DNA of 64,000 nt from Seison nebaliae (GCA_023231475.1 JALJEE010002614.1:1-64000); one strand, 5' to 3'; counted from the first letter of the stretch, positions 10,528-26,816 are shown. Notes: generated by a model not told the origin, from the letters alone. A program made the numbers and translations.

Positions 10528-13500
10528 ATGGCAGGTAAATCAAAATCACCAAGAAAAAATTCAAAAAGAAGTTCGAGAAAACCTTCGGCTAGAAAAACAC
10601 CGAAGAAGACACCAAGAACTGAATCTCGAAAAAAGAAAGAAAAACAAGAGATCAATGATACTAATCATTATCTCGCTAACTACCAAATTAATAGAGTTTT
10701 TAATTAAATTTTAATGAAAAAATAATTTTGAATGAAATTTTATTTAGGATGATTGGACTTGTATGATCACATGGTTAATGCCAACGAGAGTCTCACACAT
10801 ATCGTTCTTGAGTGCGGTTGAAGAGACTTTACAACGATTTAAACGTAGGAACATCTTCGTCATTTCCAAAGATACTTTACTCGAATTCATTCAACCGAAA
10901 TTAGTTGATAAAATTATTATGAATCTAGAAAGTAGAAAAGATCCTTTGGCTGTTTTATTGTTGGAGGTATCTGGTGAATTGACACCATTGGCAGCCACTC
11001 CGGACCTTATTACGCCAACTCAATGGGCAAAATTAATAAAACTTGTCTTGATCAATTTACGTTTAGTTCAAGAAAAAAAGAAGAATGTTTATTTCTATTT
11101 GTCAATATTTCTTCTTCATATTCAATCAACACAATGTAGACTCAACAAGTTCAACAGAATAAGGAAACACTTTCGAATAAAAAGAAATCTCAAGCTAAAA
11201 AGAAAGAAGGTAAAGATTCTGATAGTATTGAGTTTGAGAGAAATGATGATCGGAAGTTGAAAACTCGAGAAGAATTAGAGTTTGATGGATATACTGGTTT
11301 TGTTGTTTTGTTCTTTTCAGTTGTTTTTATTTAAAATTATTAATAAACATTTTTATTATTTAAATTATTTGCATCATTATAGTTCCCAAACGATTTTCAT
11401 GAATTTTCTTTCTCAAATTTCTAAAATTTATTTTTCGCATTTTTTTAGAAGAATTTACTGGAAATTTCAGCATGTTCGTCATCATTAAAGATATGCATCA
11501 TCCAACCATATTGGAGATACTGACCTCTCAATTCAATGTGAGAATTCACGGATTATTACAAATAAAAACCGATGAAGATATCAAATTAGATTACGCATTT
11601 CCATGGAAAATTGCCACGAAAGAAAATAAAGTTAATCAACCGGAAATGCACGAACACTTTATCAACCTGAAATATGATATCAGCACATTCTGGTCCGTGA
11701 TGAAACGGGTGTTCACTAGAAATGAACCAAAATTCTTGGCCGATATCGTGAAAATTCAGTTGAAGTTAATGGTGAAAGCGCTTTCGCTCAGTTCCTTCAA
11801 AGATAAACAATTCAAAGTTTTGATTTTAAATTTAATGGGAAATTCTGAATAAATTTTTCTCCTACCCAGAATTATTTCACTATGAATGTATGTCAATTTA
11901 TTTTGACTCAATTGGCTACCATTCGTCAATGTCTTTTCGATCATAGTAAATATTTGGAAACTACTCGATTCCTCACATTTCCTCAACCCAATTTGGAAAC
12001 TTTATCTAAAGAAAAAATTATCGCGGAAAGTTTAAATGTCTTTGTTAATTCTTAAAATTTATTTATTTTTAAATTAGTCGGAAAAGAAGGTCTTCATGTT
12101 TCCGAAGAGATTAAGAAGGGACATGGTCAATCCAACATTATTGACATGTTACCGAAGATCGATATGCAATATTATCGTAAATCTCTGGAATTGATACCGT
12201 TCGAATGTCAAAGTATTCCGCTTATTTTGAATTCGATTGTCGAACAAGTCGTAGTGACGAAAGATGAATTGAATGACACTTTATTAGCTCAGTATGATAA
12301 GAGCAATCTCCAAGTGGAACGATTTATGGCTCAAATGATTGAAAGTATGCATTTACCGGCAGACAAGAAAGAAGTTTCATTAATTTCTTTCAATTTTATT
12401 CTCTTAAAAATTATGGAAAGGAACTCGTTGGAGATTTTCCATTTCAGAGAATTAAAAGGAATTGCATAAAAAATAATCCGTTACCAGATTCATATATGAA
12501 ATATTCGGAAGTGTTACGATCTACAATCCATAATTATTGGGATCAAAGTACCGCTCGATTATTTCACCTTTCAAATTTTGACGATAAAATTTACAAAGCT
12601 CTCGATAATGTTTATGGTTGAAATTTATAAATTATGAAATATAATTTTTGAAAATAATTAATAGGAATTTATAAAAGTCCTATTGGTATTGAGCGATATA
12701 TTTTCGAACATGCTCTACCCTGGAATAATTTGTTGATAAATGAGAATATAAACAAAATTAATATTCTCCAATATATGGACGAGAGAAAAAAGAAGTTCTC
12801 TCCTCGAGGTTCGATTTTTCTAATTAATCTATTTTGTATTTAAGCGACTTTAAATCCAAACTAAAAGTATTAGCACATTTCTTCCATCAACTGGTATTGG
12901 AAAAAGAAACGTTGCTGGAGAAAAGTCAAACAAATTTCTGGACGAATCCGGTGAGTATTCTTACCGCCATCTTAACGGAAACAGCTCACGAAGAATTAGA
13001 GAAATTTAAAAGTTCTTTGTTTAAATTTTTATGTTAAATTTAAATAAAACCAGGAACTGGAATTTCTCGCAATGATTTTCGACCTAAAATATTATCCGAT
13101 CCTCATATATCGACATTGACATTCGAATCAGCTTCGAGATCTGATACAATTATTCAGGACAGTTTTGCTTTAGAAATTGATGGATCGAATCTTTCAGGTT
13201 TGACATATCTCTTCACTCAATTTCCATATTTGTTCATGTTCCTAAGTGTGTACGTATGATGTAGAAAGCAGTCTTTTATTTGGTAAATTTTCACAAACTT
13301 TAAAACTATTTCATAAAATTTGATTAAATGGAAATTGAACTGATTTATTATATCGATTTTGTTGTTGATTGACAAATGTCAATTGTTTTATTTATTATTC
13401 TATTCCATATTTTTTCAATAACAGAAGGAAAGAAGACGGATGATAAATTTCCAGAAATTCAATCAAAACCAGAATCAGTCAAAGAATTTACACACCACAT

Positions 13501-16500
13501 TGACGACGTGTCGTTCAATCTCATAATTAATGAGGCTGTGAAAAAATTAAATGAGAGGAATATCGGTGAAATTATTACACCTTATTCTTTCATTCAAGTT
13601 ATTTCATTCAAACTCGTAAATTTCAAATAATTTTTTTCAGATTTTACAAGAAGCAAATTATTTTTTACCTTTCCATCAAATAACGAGTAATCCGATGAAT
13701 GATACGATCCTAATCTCGTTGTTTGAGGCACCATCATCCGATACCATATTATATCAGGACGAACAGCGATTCGAAGTGGTATATCCATATAATGAACGGT
13801 TTTCATCATTCACCAAATATTTTTTTCAAACAAATTAAAATTTTTCTTCAGATTATTTTCAATTAAAGAAAAAGTTTCAAAACAAGAATTTCTTCTTCCA
13901 ACTGAACTCGTATCTCAAAAACGATACAATTTTGATGATGGCAACGGTGACGTGACTTATAGTTCAAGTTGAAAATCTTTTAATTAAAATTCAAAAACTT
14001 CCGAAATAATTTAGCGGAGATCTTTAAGAAGTTAAGTAAAACAGATAAGGATGATGCAACGGAAAAGGCAATGATATCTTCCGATAAGACGAATGATTCC
14101 GACTACTTAAAACACTTAGATACAATAAATAATTGTTACTATCCACCATTAACTATGAGGGCTACTTATCATGAAGAGTCGACTGCTAAAAAAAATATTC
14201 GATTCGGTTTCATTCAGTTACGAAAGGAAAAACTTAAGAAATTCCATACCAGTAGTTAGTTCCTCTCTATTAGCCAATAAGCGAAGTGAAGTCAGACAGT
14301 TTTTTGAATTTTAAATATGTCTTAATATTCTTCAGGCCAAGACACTTTGGTAATGGACAATTCACAAGAGATTGATAATGATTATATCGGGCCAAATAGT
14401 CTGAAAGCCGAACAAGGATTAAAAGCATTGAGACGCATTGAACAAAACGATAATCCTAGTAGGAGACAAAATCCATCATCGACACCTCTCAAACAAGAAA
14501 CAACACGACAACAAACGAGCACACTACCAGTACGAAAAGAGATGGACAAAGAAACTACTCGACAATCGAGTGGGAAAATTTCGAAGGTTAATAAAATCTG
14601 TTGGAAAATGTTGAAATATTCAAATTTCATGATTAGAAAATGTTGAAAGCTAAATTAAGTCCTAAGAAAAAATCTAGTAAAAAAGCAACGGTACATAATT
14701 TTTCCTGCAACCCTTTTTTTTTGTTCCCATATAATTTCCTTAATTTTATATATTTAAATTTATTATTTATATTTATTTTCTATATTTGTTTCGAATAACT
14801 TTTTCAGTTTCATTTTATTTTTTTTGCTCAATGTTGCAGTTGTGTCTAATTAACAATTAAATTTCCTTATGATTTATTTCTGAATGGTTTTGATCAGAAT
14901 TATCTAATTTTTATTAATATTATTCTTTTTTCCATTTCAGTTCACCAGTGAAGTTCAAACGAAATGGGTTAGTTCTCATTTGATTGTTTATTCAAATAAT
15001 TATGATGGACATTAGGAATTACCTATCGATTCTCCATTAGGATATCAGATGACGACGGATGAAGCAATTGATTTCTCTTCTAAATCGACCGTTTTATTTC
15101 CTAGAAATGATACTAAAATCCGAGTATCAACAAATATTAAATTACATCGTTATTATATTTTATTCTTCTTATTAGAAAATAAAAAATAATATATATAGGA
15201 AATTATATAACTGTGACGGTGTTGAAGAATAAACACGTTTTCAATATCGATAAAATATTACCAAAACGTTTAGAAGAAGAAGAAGATGTTGAACAAAGTG
15301 AACGAATTAGTCGTCCTTCAGATCAATTGGTTAAACCAGAATTCTCCTTATTGTACGATATTGGCCCTTTCGGCAACAATATGGATTATGCTTATCGCAC
15401 AGTTATTTTCCATCAATTCAACAGGAAAACTTTAAAATTATATTTAAAGTTAACTAATTGTGATGGGACGCGAGCACCACCAATCTCGGAAACTGATGAA
15501 ATTTCAAATATTTTGACCATCGTCTTAGCCAATGGTATCAATGTCGCCGTACCAGATCCGATTATCGATACCTTATTAATCGAAAGTTACTTTTATTAGA
15601 AATTTTGAAAATATTTTCTCCCGAAACGATTCAGTTGATAAAGACGTGGACCAATCTCAATCAGTTTATGAAGAGAAAATCTTTTCATTTCTTCCATTAT
15701 CATTCTCGTCGGAAGATGGATTGAACATTTCTATTCAACAAATCCGTTTGGAAAAAAGTTCGAATTATTTCGCTTTAATTAATTCTCGATCACTTTCGAA
15801 ATCAGATGACAATGAGAGATTTTATTGTTTGAAAATGTCGTATGATCCATTGGCATTAGAGACTGATGCTCGACGATTTCTCAAGAAAGAGATCGCTCGA
15901 TATATCGATCATAATGGAAATGTAACAATAACTCATCCACATAATACAATCGAAGTTATAACAATATTTAAATTCTGTTAACTAATTCCGTTTCTTGTCG
16001 TAGACACTTATGATGGATGGTACGAGAATTTTTGAATTTTCATTTACTTCTATCATTGAACCTGTCGAAGTTAATCGACCATCAATGAATAAGAAAAGTT
16101 GAAATTTTTTTCAATAATGAAAAATAATTTTTTCAAATTGATTGTAGATACAAAGAATGCTGGAAAACCACAAATTGAAGAAGTGAAGGAAGTGGTAGAG
16201 CCTCAAGTCATCACAATCGTAGTGAAACATGTCATTTTTCATGATGGACAGAATTATCGATACATTCCAACCGTCTATTATCCGGTCTATGAAAAATTCA
16301 TTGGAACAGTCAACGAAGATTTTGCTTATTTCAATGAACTCATCCCTGGCCTATCTCAGAACATTATAGAAAAAAGTGAAGATTTTGTTCGAATCAAATA
16401 TTCCAAATGTACTTTCTGGAATTTGACGAATTATACAAAATGTATCGTTAGTTGTTTTTCGAATATTAATTATTTAACTAAAATTAATTAATAATTAACA

Positions 16501-19500
16501 TTAAATTAAATTTCAGTATTCTCAACGACGTAGCGATAATGTGTTACGAGTGTATAAATTCGATGGGGCAAATATCGTTGAATATCCCAATGGAACTCGA
16601 ATTACATCAGCTATCGATGTGACAGATGACCGACAGAAATACAGACGAATCGAATGTCCCGGTTTCCCCACGATAATGGTCAATTTGGAGACATCTGAAT
16701 TTAATATCAGTTTCCGAAATCGGACAAATATCTTTTATAATCCCAAACAATTATGTTCCATATTTTTGGATGATGGTGATACAATCGAAATTAACGGTTT
16801 GGGAGATGCCATGTATATTCCAAAAGAGAAAATCACAGAATTTCAAGAAGAATCGTCGACGAATTTGCAGGAAATGAAACGGAAGAGTAATTCGAAGAAA
16901 GTTTCGGGAAATATTTATTTTGCTAAAAGCGAAAATTTTCTGGTGAAAACAACGGATCAATTTGGTATCTCTTATATCGTGACAGATGGTGGAGAATGTC
17001 AAGTGGAAGAGAATATGATGAATTTGAATAAGAATCATAAAATTAAAGTTATTAAAAAATCGAAAGATCATTATACGGTCAGTGAACAACAAAGTGTTTC
17101 TGATGAAGTTCGTATGAAAATTTTTTATAAAAATTATTTAAATTTTAGAGTCAACAAGAGAAAGATAGTGTGACGGTGGTAACGAGAAATGACCAACAAA
17201 TAAAAATTTTATCTAAATTGCCCAAATCATTTACGAATGATCTAATTACGGATAATAGTAATGAATTGACGAATTTCCATTCACCCAGGTTTCATTTTTA
17301 TAAAAAGGAAATAAAAAGAAATTTTTTTTCAAAGAATCTTCCAAGTGAACAATGACGGAACGATAATGGAATGGATTTCTCTGAGAAATCTAGAAGACTA
17401 TCTTTATTTGTTGAAAAATAGTACGAGCAGTTTCATCGAACATAAAAGAGACGAACCGAAAGACATTAAATATTTCACAACTCTTAGAAAAATAACAGGT
17501 TTTCTTGTTCGAAAAAAAAATTGAATTTTTTTATTTTTTTACTGAATTGAAGATACTTATAGTGATAGATTTATTTTACCATATGCTGAAAGTAATATCA
17601 TCTCACCAGGATTGAAAATTTATGAGAGTCTAATTCAAATGAATAAAAATGATACCCCATTAATTCTTGGCGATTATGAGAACGCTTTCGTCCAATGGAG
17701 AGAAGAGAGACTTCAAGATGAGTCATGTATTATTCCAACTAATTCAGATATGCAATACTTTTATGAAACTAGAGAATTTTGTCATTTCCCAGTAATGAGC
17801 GATGAAATTCGACAAATGTTCTCCAAAGCTTTATTGTTCGTTTTTTTTTGATTTATTTTTTAAATTAATTTAAAATTTTTCCAGAACTTATCTCCAATCA
17901 TTGGCAACTAATGTGACGAAGATTTATGATTCCATCGAAACGAATGATATCATCTATAAGAATGAAACGTTAAAATTGTTCTATAGTGATCGACCGGATG
18001 GTGTAGGAATTCGAGATTTTAATAAAATGAAAAATTTCGATTTTACTGAAAAACCAGTGAAAGTGGTTGAGAAGAATGAAGTGAGTCAGGAAGTGGAACA
18101 ACAACGATTAAATAAACGATTACAATTGGAGAAGGAACGGGCGGAATTATTAGAACAACAACGAATCAATCGGATGTATTTGAGACAACAGAAATTTGTG
18201 AATTATTGGCGATCGGAATTTGGACGAGCTTATTTGGAGAATCGTGACATCACTGAAGAATTGGCACAATTACCGGGACGTTATTCGCCTGAAGAGAAGA
18301 AGGAGCCGATTATTAAAAAAGATAAGAAGTTTTGTAAGAAACGATTAGTTCATCGAAAAATTAGAGTTAGCGCATCTGATATATCAGGAGATGAAGAAGA
18401 TGATATTGCTCAAATTATTGAACGTCAAGAAATGATGAGAAGATCACATAAAAGTTATTTTAAATTAAATTACTATCAATTTAAATCGAATAATTTTTAA
18501 AATTATTTGTAGAGAAAGAGAATAACAGTAAAGAGAAACAAATTCCAGAAGGTCCAGATTATGCAGGAAAGATTATTAAGCTGATGAAACCGAGAGAGAA
18601 TGTTCGATATCTGAGTGAATATAAAGAGAAAGAAGAATCACATGAAGATCTCTATGAGACATTGGGAAAAAGTTTGGATTAATTTCAAATTGGATAATTC
18701 ATTCCATAAAATCAGCTTTTACAAAAGATCCGAATAAATCGACCATTTCTCCACATGATAAATTAAGTGAAATCGGTTCAAATTTTAATTGGAAAAAAAT
18801 TATTAATATTATAATAATGAACAATATCAATTTATTATAAAACTGTAGAAACACAAATGTTGGTTATGTCTCCGAAAGAACGACGAGAAATACTCTATGG
18901 GAAATCGTTGGATGGTAGGAGACGAGTCAATCCATTATCTGTTCCAAAATCAATCGATTATGAAGTGCCAGTAATAAAAGTAAATAATTTTAAAGTTAAA
19001 TTATTTTTAAATTATGATTAATTTATTATCAATTTAATTTATAAATAGTTGCATGAAGATGATAAAATTCGTCATACACTTCCATTGAGAATGACGTTAG
19101 AGAAAGCGGAAAAATTGCATGGAATTTTGGTTCATCCAAAAATCATCGATTTCGGATATTTACGAGAAGAATATCATTACATAATGAAATTCTCAATACT
19201 CAATAATAATAGTCACATATTTCGATTTCGTGTTCTTCCAATAAATCCATTGGCTGGTGTTTATCTCTCATACAAGCCGAATTGGGTTAATTTCATAAGG
19301 AAATTTTTTTTAAAGTAAAAAAATTAAAAAATTTTCCAGATTGCTCCAGGAATGAAGAAGGAAATTATAATTCATTGTGTGGGAATCAGTTCGAATAAAT
19401 TGGATCGATTGAATGCCGATTTCTCCCAATACACCAAATGGACGAAACATTGTAAATCATTTCAGGACGTATATGAAAATCAAATGAAATTCGAAACGAG

Positions 19501-19905
19501 TGGAATGGTGAGAGATCAGAGGAAAGAACAAGATGGTGCTACTATGAGGATGTTGAAAAGTCGTGCAAATATTTGTGATAATTATCAAGTTTCAGTGAAT
19601 AATCGGAGAACGACTGAAACATCGAACGATAATGTGAAAGAAGAATTAAACAAGAAAGATTATCGAAAAGTTCAATTGTCGATTTGTGTGGAAAGTGAAG
19701 ATGAAATATTTGAAATTCCCATTTTCGCCACAGTTTACTTTAGTTTTTCTTATCCTTTTTATTCATTTTAATTTAGATTCTATCCGAAGTTACATATAAT
19801 GAAATGTTTGCTAGTGATGGAAAATTATCGTCGAAAGCGAAAAATGTCGGGAAAACGGTAGTTTCAATGACAAATTTGTTGAAAATACAAAAAACGGCGA
19901 ATTAA
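10528..19905 (+). CDS. SPAG17: sperm-associated antigen 17 (PF6), ciliary central-pair protein
   Basis: SPAG17/PF6 is a scaffold of the C1a projection of the axonemal central pair and is needed for ciliary and flagellar beating. The gene starts with a Lys/Arg/Ser/Pro-rich N terminus. Recognisable family blocks follow in the right order. DDWTCMITWL lies near the start. IDMQYYRKSLELIPF...SIPLILNSIVEQVV lies at about 12150-12290. The PNGTRIT motif with its beta-rich block lies at 16541-16860. A C-terminal ASH/MSP-like block (GILVHPKIIDFGYL...VYLSYKPNW...IAPGMKKEI) lies at 19049-19400. Dozens of introns of mostly 40-60 nt break it up, with donors GTT (for example 10687, 13597, 14585). One near 14692 is about 250 nt. 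Estimated length is roughly 2,300-2,500 residues, close to vertebrate SPAG17 (about 2,200). Exact exon joins are approximate between 13.2 and 16 kb. Confidence 0.88.
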
Positions 19906-20011
19906 AAATCAAAAAATTTTTAATAATTCCAATATTTAAAAATTTATTATAACAGAATTAAATTTGAATGTTCCAATCAAATTCTTTCGTTTACAATTCA
20001 GTTATAGAAAA

Positions 20012-21592
<1,581 letters not shown>

Positions 21593-24324
21593 GTTCCTCA
21601 AATGGAAAATTTTCAAACTTTTATGAATTACGAAGATTTAACAACGATCTACATGTACTAACTTTTTTCTCTCATATTTGGCAAAGAAGAATTTTGAATC
21701 ATTCAAATTTTTAGTCGAACTTCTCTTTCTCCCTCCTCCATATTAACTCTTTAATTTTTTTTTTATTAATTATGTTTTAATACTCTTAATATGTTTAATG
21801 TTATTTTAATTTTAGTATATATTAATATCAATAGTTTATTTCAATAATTAAATTAAAGATTTTTAGTTCAGAAAAAAAATTTAAAAATTTCAAAAGATAT
21901 TTTAATTCAAAAAAAACTTGTCGTTGCTTATGGTTGGGTCTTCCAAATATAAATTGGTTATTCGAATAATTAATTAACGGATTTTATTCGATTTGTTAAA
22001 ATTATAGATAATTGACGATAATTGAAAAACGGAAAAACTTCGAGGGATTTCAACAGATTTCGAGTTTGTTGAAAGTGAAATTTCTACGAAAAAGTGAAGT
22101 TTGGTGTTATTCCAAAGAAAAATTGTTGATGCATATGTTGATGAGAAGTAGAAAAAAAATTAATTAAGAAATTGGAAATAATAAACAGTAGTGAAGCATA
22201 ATGATGGAGAACTAGTAATTGGAAATCATTGATTCATTTGAACACAAAAAATACTTGACGTACAGACACATGTTGTTAGTATTATTTGAATTTTCAGAAC
22301 ATATTGAATAAGAGCAATTTAATGAAATAAGAAGAGAAAAAATCTCTGACAAATTGAAATGTCTTTTAGTACGTCATTAAAATTAGAGTCATTCTATCGG
22401 TATGTTAGAATGGAATGAAGTGAAGGACACTTCTTTTCATTTAGGAAAACAAAAAAAATTTCTTCGATAATTGAAAGACAGTGAATGATGAATTGAATAA
22501 TATGATGAGAATAAATGATTTATTTGTATCGTTTTGAATAGTGAATAATGATTAGTTGTAAAAAAAAACCGTCGCCATTCATTTGATTTGGAGATAAATT
22601 GTTTCTTTCAGAATTTGAGTGAAACAATTTGATTTATCGTTGAATCAATAAACTTTCTTGTATTTACCGTTCGCTCACTCGAATTCTTTTAATTTATTCG
22701 AATTTAGAAAAAAAAATTGATTATTCTAATCAATACCAGAATATAAGTCAATGTTAATTATTGAAGAGATCGTCGTTGAGAACGAAGGAGGAGAATGAGA
22801 TAAATAAATTTTAATGATAAAAGAAATTTCTTCATATTTATTCTTGCTTATTATTCGTTTGTTGTTAACATCTAAAATAAATCATGTGAGTGACGTGAAA
22901 ATGGTGAACCTTCTCGATCGACGTTATACCAATGGAAGAAGGGAAAAATGAACCTTGAATGATCCTGTTAAATTTGGCATTCAAAAATAGTTCTGATGTT
23001 GCATGAATTATCAACATGATACGGTCAATAACAAGAGATGGATTGCTAACGTTTCCCACCTTTTTCTCGTTATTGGCGTCGTCTCGAATTATGTCTTTGA
23101 GACGGATTCTTGATTAGGAGACACTAACTTATGATCAGATGACAATAAATCATCTGGATGAAAGGAAAATATTATCTTACGTATATTTTGATTCCTCCTC
23201 CACTTCTCATACCTCATAAACGACGACGCTATTTAAAAGGAAGAGTTATGAAGGCGAAAAATAGGATGGTGATGATTATGATTATTATTCAAATTCCTCC
23301 ATCTACATTACATCATCATAATCGAACTTTTCGATTTGATTAAGAAGAAATTGAATCTGAATAATATTGTCGATGACATTCCTCTACGTTTACTTTAAAT
23401 ATAAAACTGTTGTTGTTGTTGTTGTCGTTCTTTTTACGTTAAGGAGAAAATTGTTGTTTTGAGAAAGAAACATTTTTAAATGGAATCATTGTCTCTTGCC
23501 ACCTGAACTGTTTTCATTTTACGATGAAATTAAGTTCATTAAAAAAAATCGATTTCCTTCAACTTCTTCCTCAACAACAAGAAGTGAGATGAGTGAGTGA
23601 TTGAGTGTGTGTGTGTGTGTGTGTTTCATGTGAAGAGTTGAGAGTGGCATCTCTTTAAACATCATGAAATACATCACTTGCGAGAAGGTACATAATTATT
23701 ATCATTGTTAATATCGTCTCTAGGTCAACTCGGAGAAAAATGAAGAAGTGATGACTACTGCTATGAATAGTGAGTTGACAGTCTATCCAGAATGATGATG
23801 GAAAGGAAATGTATATATAAATATTCCTCCACCAAAAATTCACCTCGACGAAATGATGTAATATGTACAAGATGTATATTCCTGTAAATAAGGGCGAAGA
23901 GAGAATAACATTACGTATAATTTCCAATTTTCTTCCGTCTTTACAATATGACTCTGTAATCATCAATTATTTTATTCTACGGGTTTGTTTTATGGTTCGA
24001 TTTAAGGAAAAGTTTACAATTATCGGTAGAACGGAAATAGTTTTAACGACCGATAAAGGAGAAAGTAGTCAACTTCCTAGAAGAACGAGTTCTTCTTATC
24101 GAAATTATTATTATTATCTTAATCGAAATTTTTATTAACTTATTCATATCTTCAATTCCAATTATTTCTTGGAATGGTTTGAAAGTTTTTTCAGAATAAA
24201 ATTTTTAAATTTTTTAAATTTTTTTCCTTCACAACAAATTCAACGATTCAATTAATTCATTTGATGAAATTATGATTTACAGATAAATTTTGAAATTCGA
24301 TTAAGAATTTTAGTTGATTCTCAA
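21593..24324. other. AT-rich intergenic region with microsatellites
   Basis: No complete gene is supported. A TTG run (23410-23426) and a GT microsatellite (23605-23624) are present. A frame at 23992-24138 (starting MVRFKEKFTII) could be a 5' exon of the downstream double-ACD gene, since an acceptor TTTACAG sits just before the in-frame codons upstream of 24325. I could not find a donor that joins them with confidence. Confidence 0.4.
23605..23624. repeat. (GT)n microsatellite
   Basis: Ten uninterrupted GT units in non-coding DNA upstream of the double alpha-crystallin gene. Confidence 0.95.
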
Positions 24325-26001
24325 ATGTTGAAGAATGGGAAACATTATTCGGAAGAAATAATTTCGACTGCCGATCCGAATTATTCGAAATGGCATGAAA
24401 TGAATGGAGGATTGGCGAAACCAGTTGAATGGAATCGTGGTAATATTAATAAATCGTATTCGACAGAAAACTTTTTCAGTCCAATGCCAAATCATCAATA
24501 TGAACATAATGAGAATATAACAAGAAATCGGCAAATCGATTCGGCCCATTATCCCACACGTCGTAGTCGTAGTTCGTATGCGTACGGTCTCAATTCAACG
24601 ATGGATCAAGGAGGTCATCGTAATAATCAATATAATCAATATCAAACAGATTTCCCATATTCAACAATAAATTTAGCGTCGAAATATTCGCCGAATAAAC
24701 GACCGACTAATATGCAGAATATTTATCGATTGCGATTGAATGTGGCTGATTATAATGACATTCGAATTAAAGTTCATCAAACTCGTTTAAAGATTAGTTT
24801 CATTAATGACATGAATATCGATGACGGTTTCGATGATACATTCCATTCCGATACATTAACCGCTCCATCATTCCTGAAAGAACAATCGCATACTTTTGAT
24901 TTGCCACGTGGTTGTCTTACGAAGAAGATGAAACATTTCTTATCACAAGACGGGAAAGTGTTAACAATTGAAATTCCAATAATCATGTCAGATGCTAGTG
25001 ATGGAATCAAATCGCAGGAATACATTATACAACCAACACAACCAATAGAATATCAGGAAAGTATCTCGTCAGCTTTGACGGCACCAGGAAAAAGTATGAA
25101 TTCATCATATTTACGATCTCAACAACAACAACAACAACAAAAACAACAACAACAGCAGCAGCAACAACAACAACAACAACAACAATTGAGAAATCAACAA
25201 TTAATACGTCAACAACAACAACAGCAGAAACTTCTCTTTCAACAACAGCAACAACAAAAATATTTGAATAATTCAAATAATAATTATTTACAATATCCAA
25301 ATGATCATTCGTATCATCATCGAGATAATTCGGTTGAGAATCATTACGCTTCCAACAACATCAACAACGGTAGTCCTTTAGCTCTTAACAATAATAATCA
25401 TGCGATAGGTTTAACTCAATCATATGATGATAATATTTATGCGCAGTCCAACCGTTCCAATCGATTGAATCATAATTCCAAAATCGATTCCATGAAAACG
25501 ATCGAGAAGACAACCAGTTCTCATGACTTGCAGAATTCGGCTATTTCCGATTTTGTTCAATTGAAAAATTCATCTAATAACAATTCATCGGGTTTGGCTC
25601 GATTAACATTGAACGTAGACAAATGTGATACGGATTATTTGATTGTGTCTGTTGATGGGAACTTGTTGGAAGTTCGTGGTCGATATAAAGACGAATCGCC
25701 TCGGAAAAAATCATTTCGACATTTAGCTCGTATTCCCGATAATACGAAGAATGAACCTGGATCTATAACCGCTTTCCTTTCTAGTGATAAGAAAGTTTTG
25801 ACGATTGATGCCGAACTAAGAGACAACCAACAAATGCGTTATAATGAATCGATGAAAAGTTCACATAATCGGAAATATCGACAAGCGAAAACTCAATCTC
25901 GAGATAATACGATAAAACATTATTTCAGTCGAAATAAATCACAAGACTTCAATAAATCTTCTTCACATATTAATCATTCCTCCAACATTGACTATAATCA
26001 T

Positions 26002-26055
<54 letters not shown>

Positions 26056-26265
26056 ACACTAAAGAATAGTTCAACTTCTTTATATCAGAACCAAGGAAGA
26101 AATGCAACTTATCTTCTCCAATCCAACGAGAGTAATACTCCCTCACTCTATTTGAAGACGTCGGAATTACCAGCAAAAGCAACGGTTGCCGTTCCGTATG
26201 GTACCACGAAATTACCACCAGGAACACCATTAGAATTGCAGCCACTTTCTCTACCTCAAAAATAG
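24325..26265 (+). CDS. double alpha-crystallin-domain protein with poly-Gln and poly-Asn tracts (sHSP-like)
   Basis: A 646-residue open frame starts at an ATG; upstream codons stay open to a splice acceptor, so an extra N-terminal exon is possible. Two beta-rich alpha-crystallin-like domains are visible. The first (~135-215) runs from YRLRLNVADYNDIRIKV to LSQDGKVLTIEIPI. The second (~430-500) runs from ARLTLNVD through LEVRGRYKDE to LSSDKKVLTIDAEL. A Gln-rich segment of about 65 residues with long CAA runs separates them. A pure run of about 18 Asn (AAC codons) follows the second. Tandem ACDs are known in flatworm p40-type small heat-shock proteins. Here spacing and low-complexity content are unusual. 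Expected role: chaperone or aggregation-prone scaffold, inferred only. Confidence 0.8.
25120..25258. repeat. CAA/CAG trinucleotide repeats coding poly-Gln
   Basis: Two long (CAA)n runs with occasional CAG lie inside the reading frame of the double-ACD protein, interrupted by Lys, Arg and Leu codons. Confidence 0.95.
26002..26055. repeat. (AAC)18 trinucleotide repeat coding poly-Asn
   Basis: An uninterrupted AAC run, in frame as poly-asparagine, after the second alpha-crystallin domain. Confidence 0.95.
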
Positions 26266-26816
26266 GAAGTTTCCATAAAACGGACTTTATATTTCGAGAG
26301 GAAGTAATTAATATGTAATTTATTTCCAATTTCTTTCATTCTTTTTTCTTTTGTTCTTTTTATTAAATTTCTATTTGGAGTTATCTACTTTTAAGATGGA
26401 ATTGTTCCACTATATCTTTGATTATTTCCAATGATCCCCATTCATTTCTCTCATTATCTCAAGTAGATGAATATTTTATTGAAATAAAATTCGATATTAA
26501 ACAAATTAACTATTAACCACAATTTTTTAAGGAAAATTTTTAGTAATTTAACTAGCAACATTTTAACTGCGAGAATTTTCTTGCTAGAAATTATGTCATT
26601 AGAATATCATAAAATTTTATTTTGTAAGAATAACGTTTATGAGAACTTGAGCTACAAAAATTTTTTAAGTAGAATTATAATAAAAAACGCAATTCACACC
26701 TAGTATTATTGAACTATGAGATGAGATAAATAACATCTGTATCATTCGGAAGAAATTGGAAAGAAACTTTTTTTTCAAAGAATCGGAGAGATAATTCTAA
26801 AATAACGAAATGTAAA
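26266..26816. other. AT-rich intergenic spacer
   Basis: 3' flank of the double-ACD gene and 5' flank of the ZP-like gene. I see no further feature. Confidence 0.4.

Noticed and set aside
25025-25300. Val/Ala-rich frame on the minus strand opposite the CAA tracts
   Set aside because: It is the shadow of the repeat in the double-ACD gene.
25970-26329. Poly-Cys frame on the minus strand
   Set aside because: Antisense reading of the AAC repeat; no start context or family.
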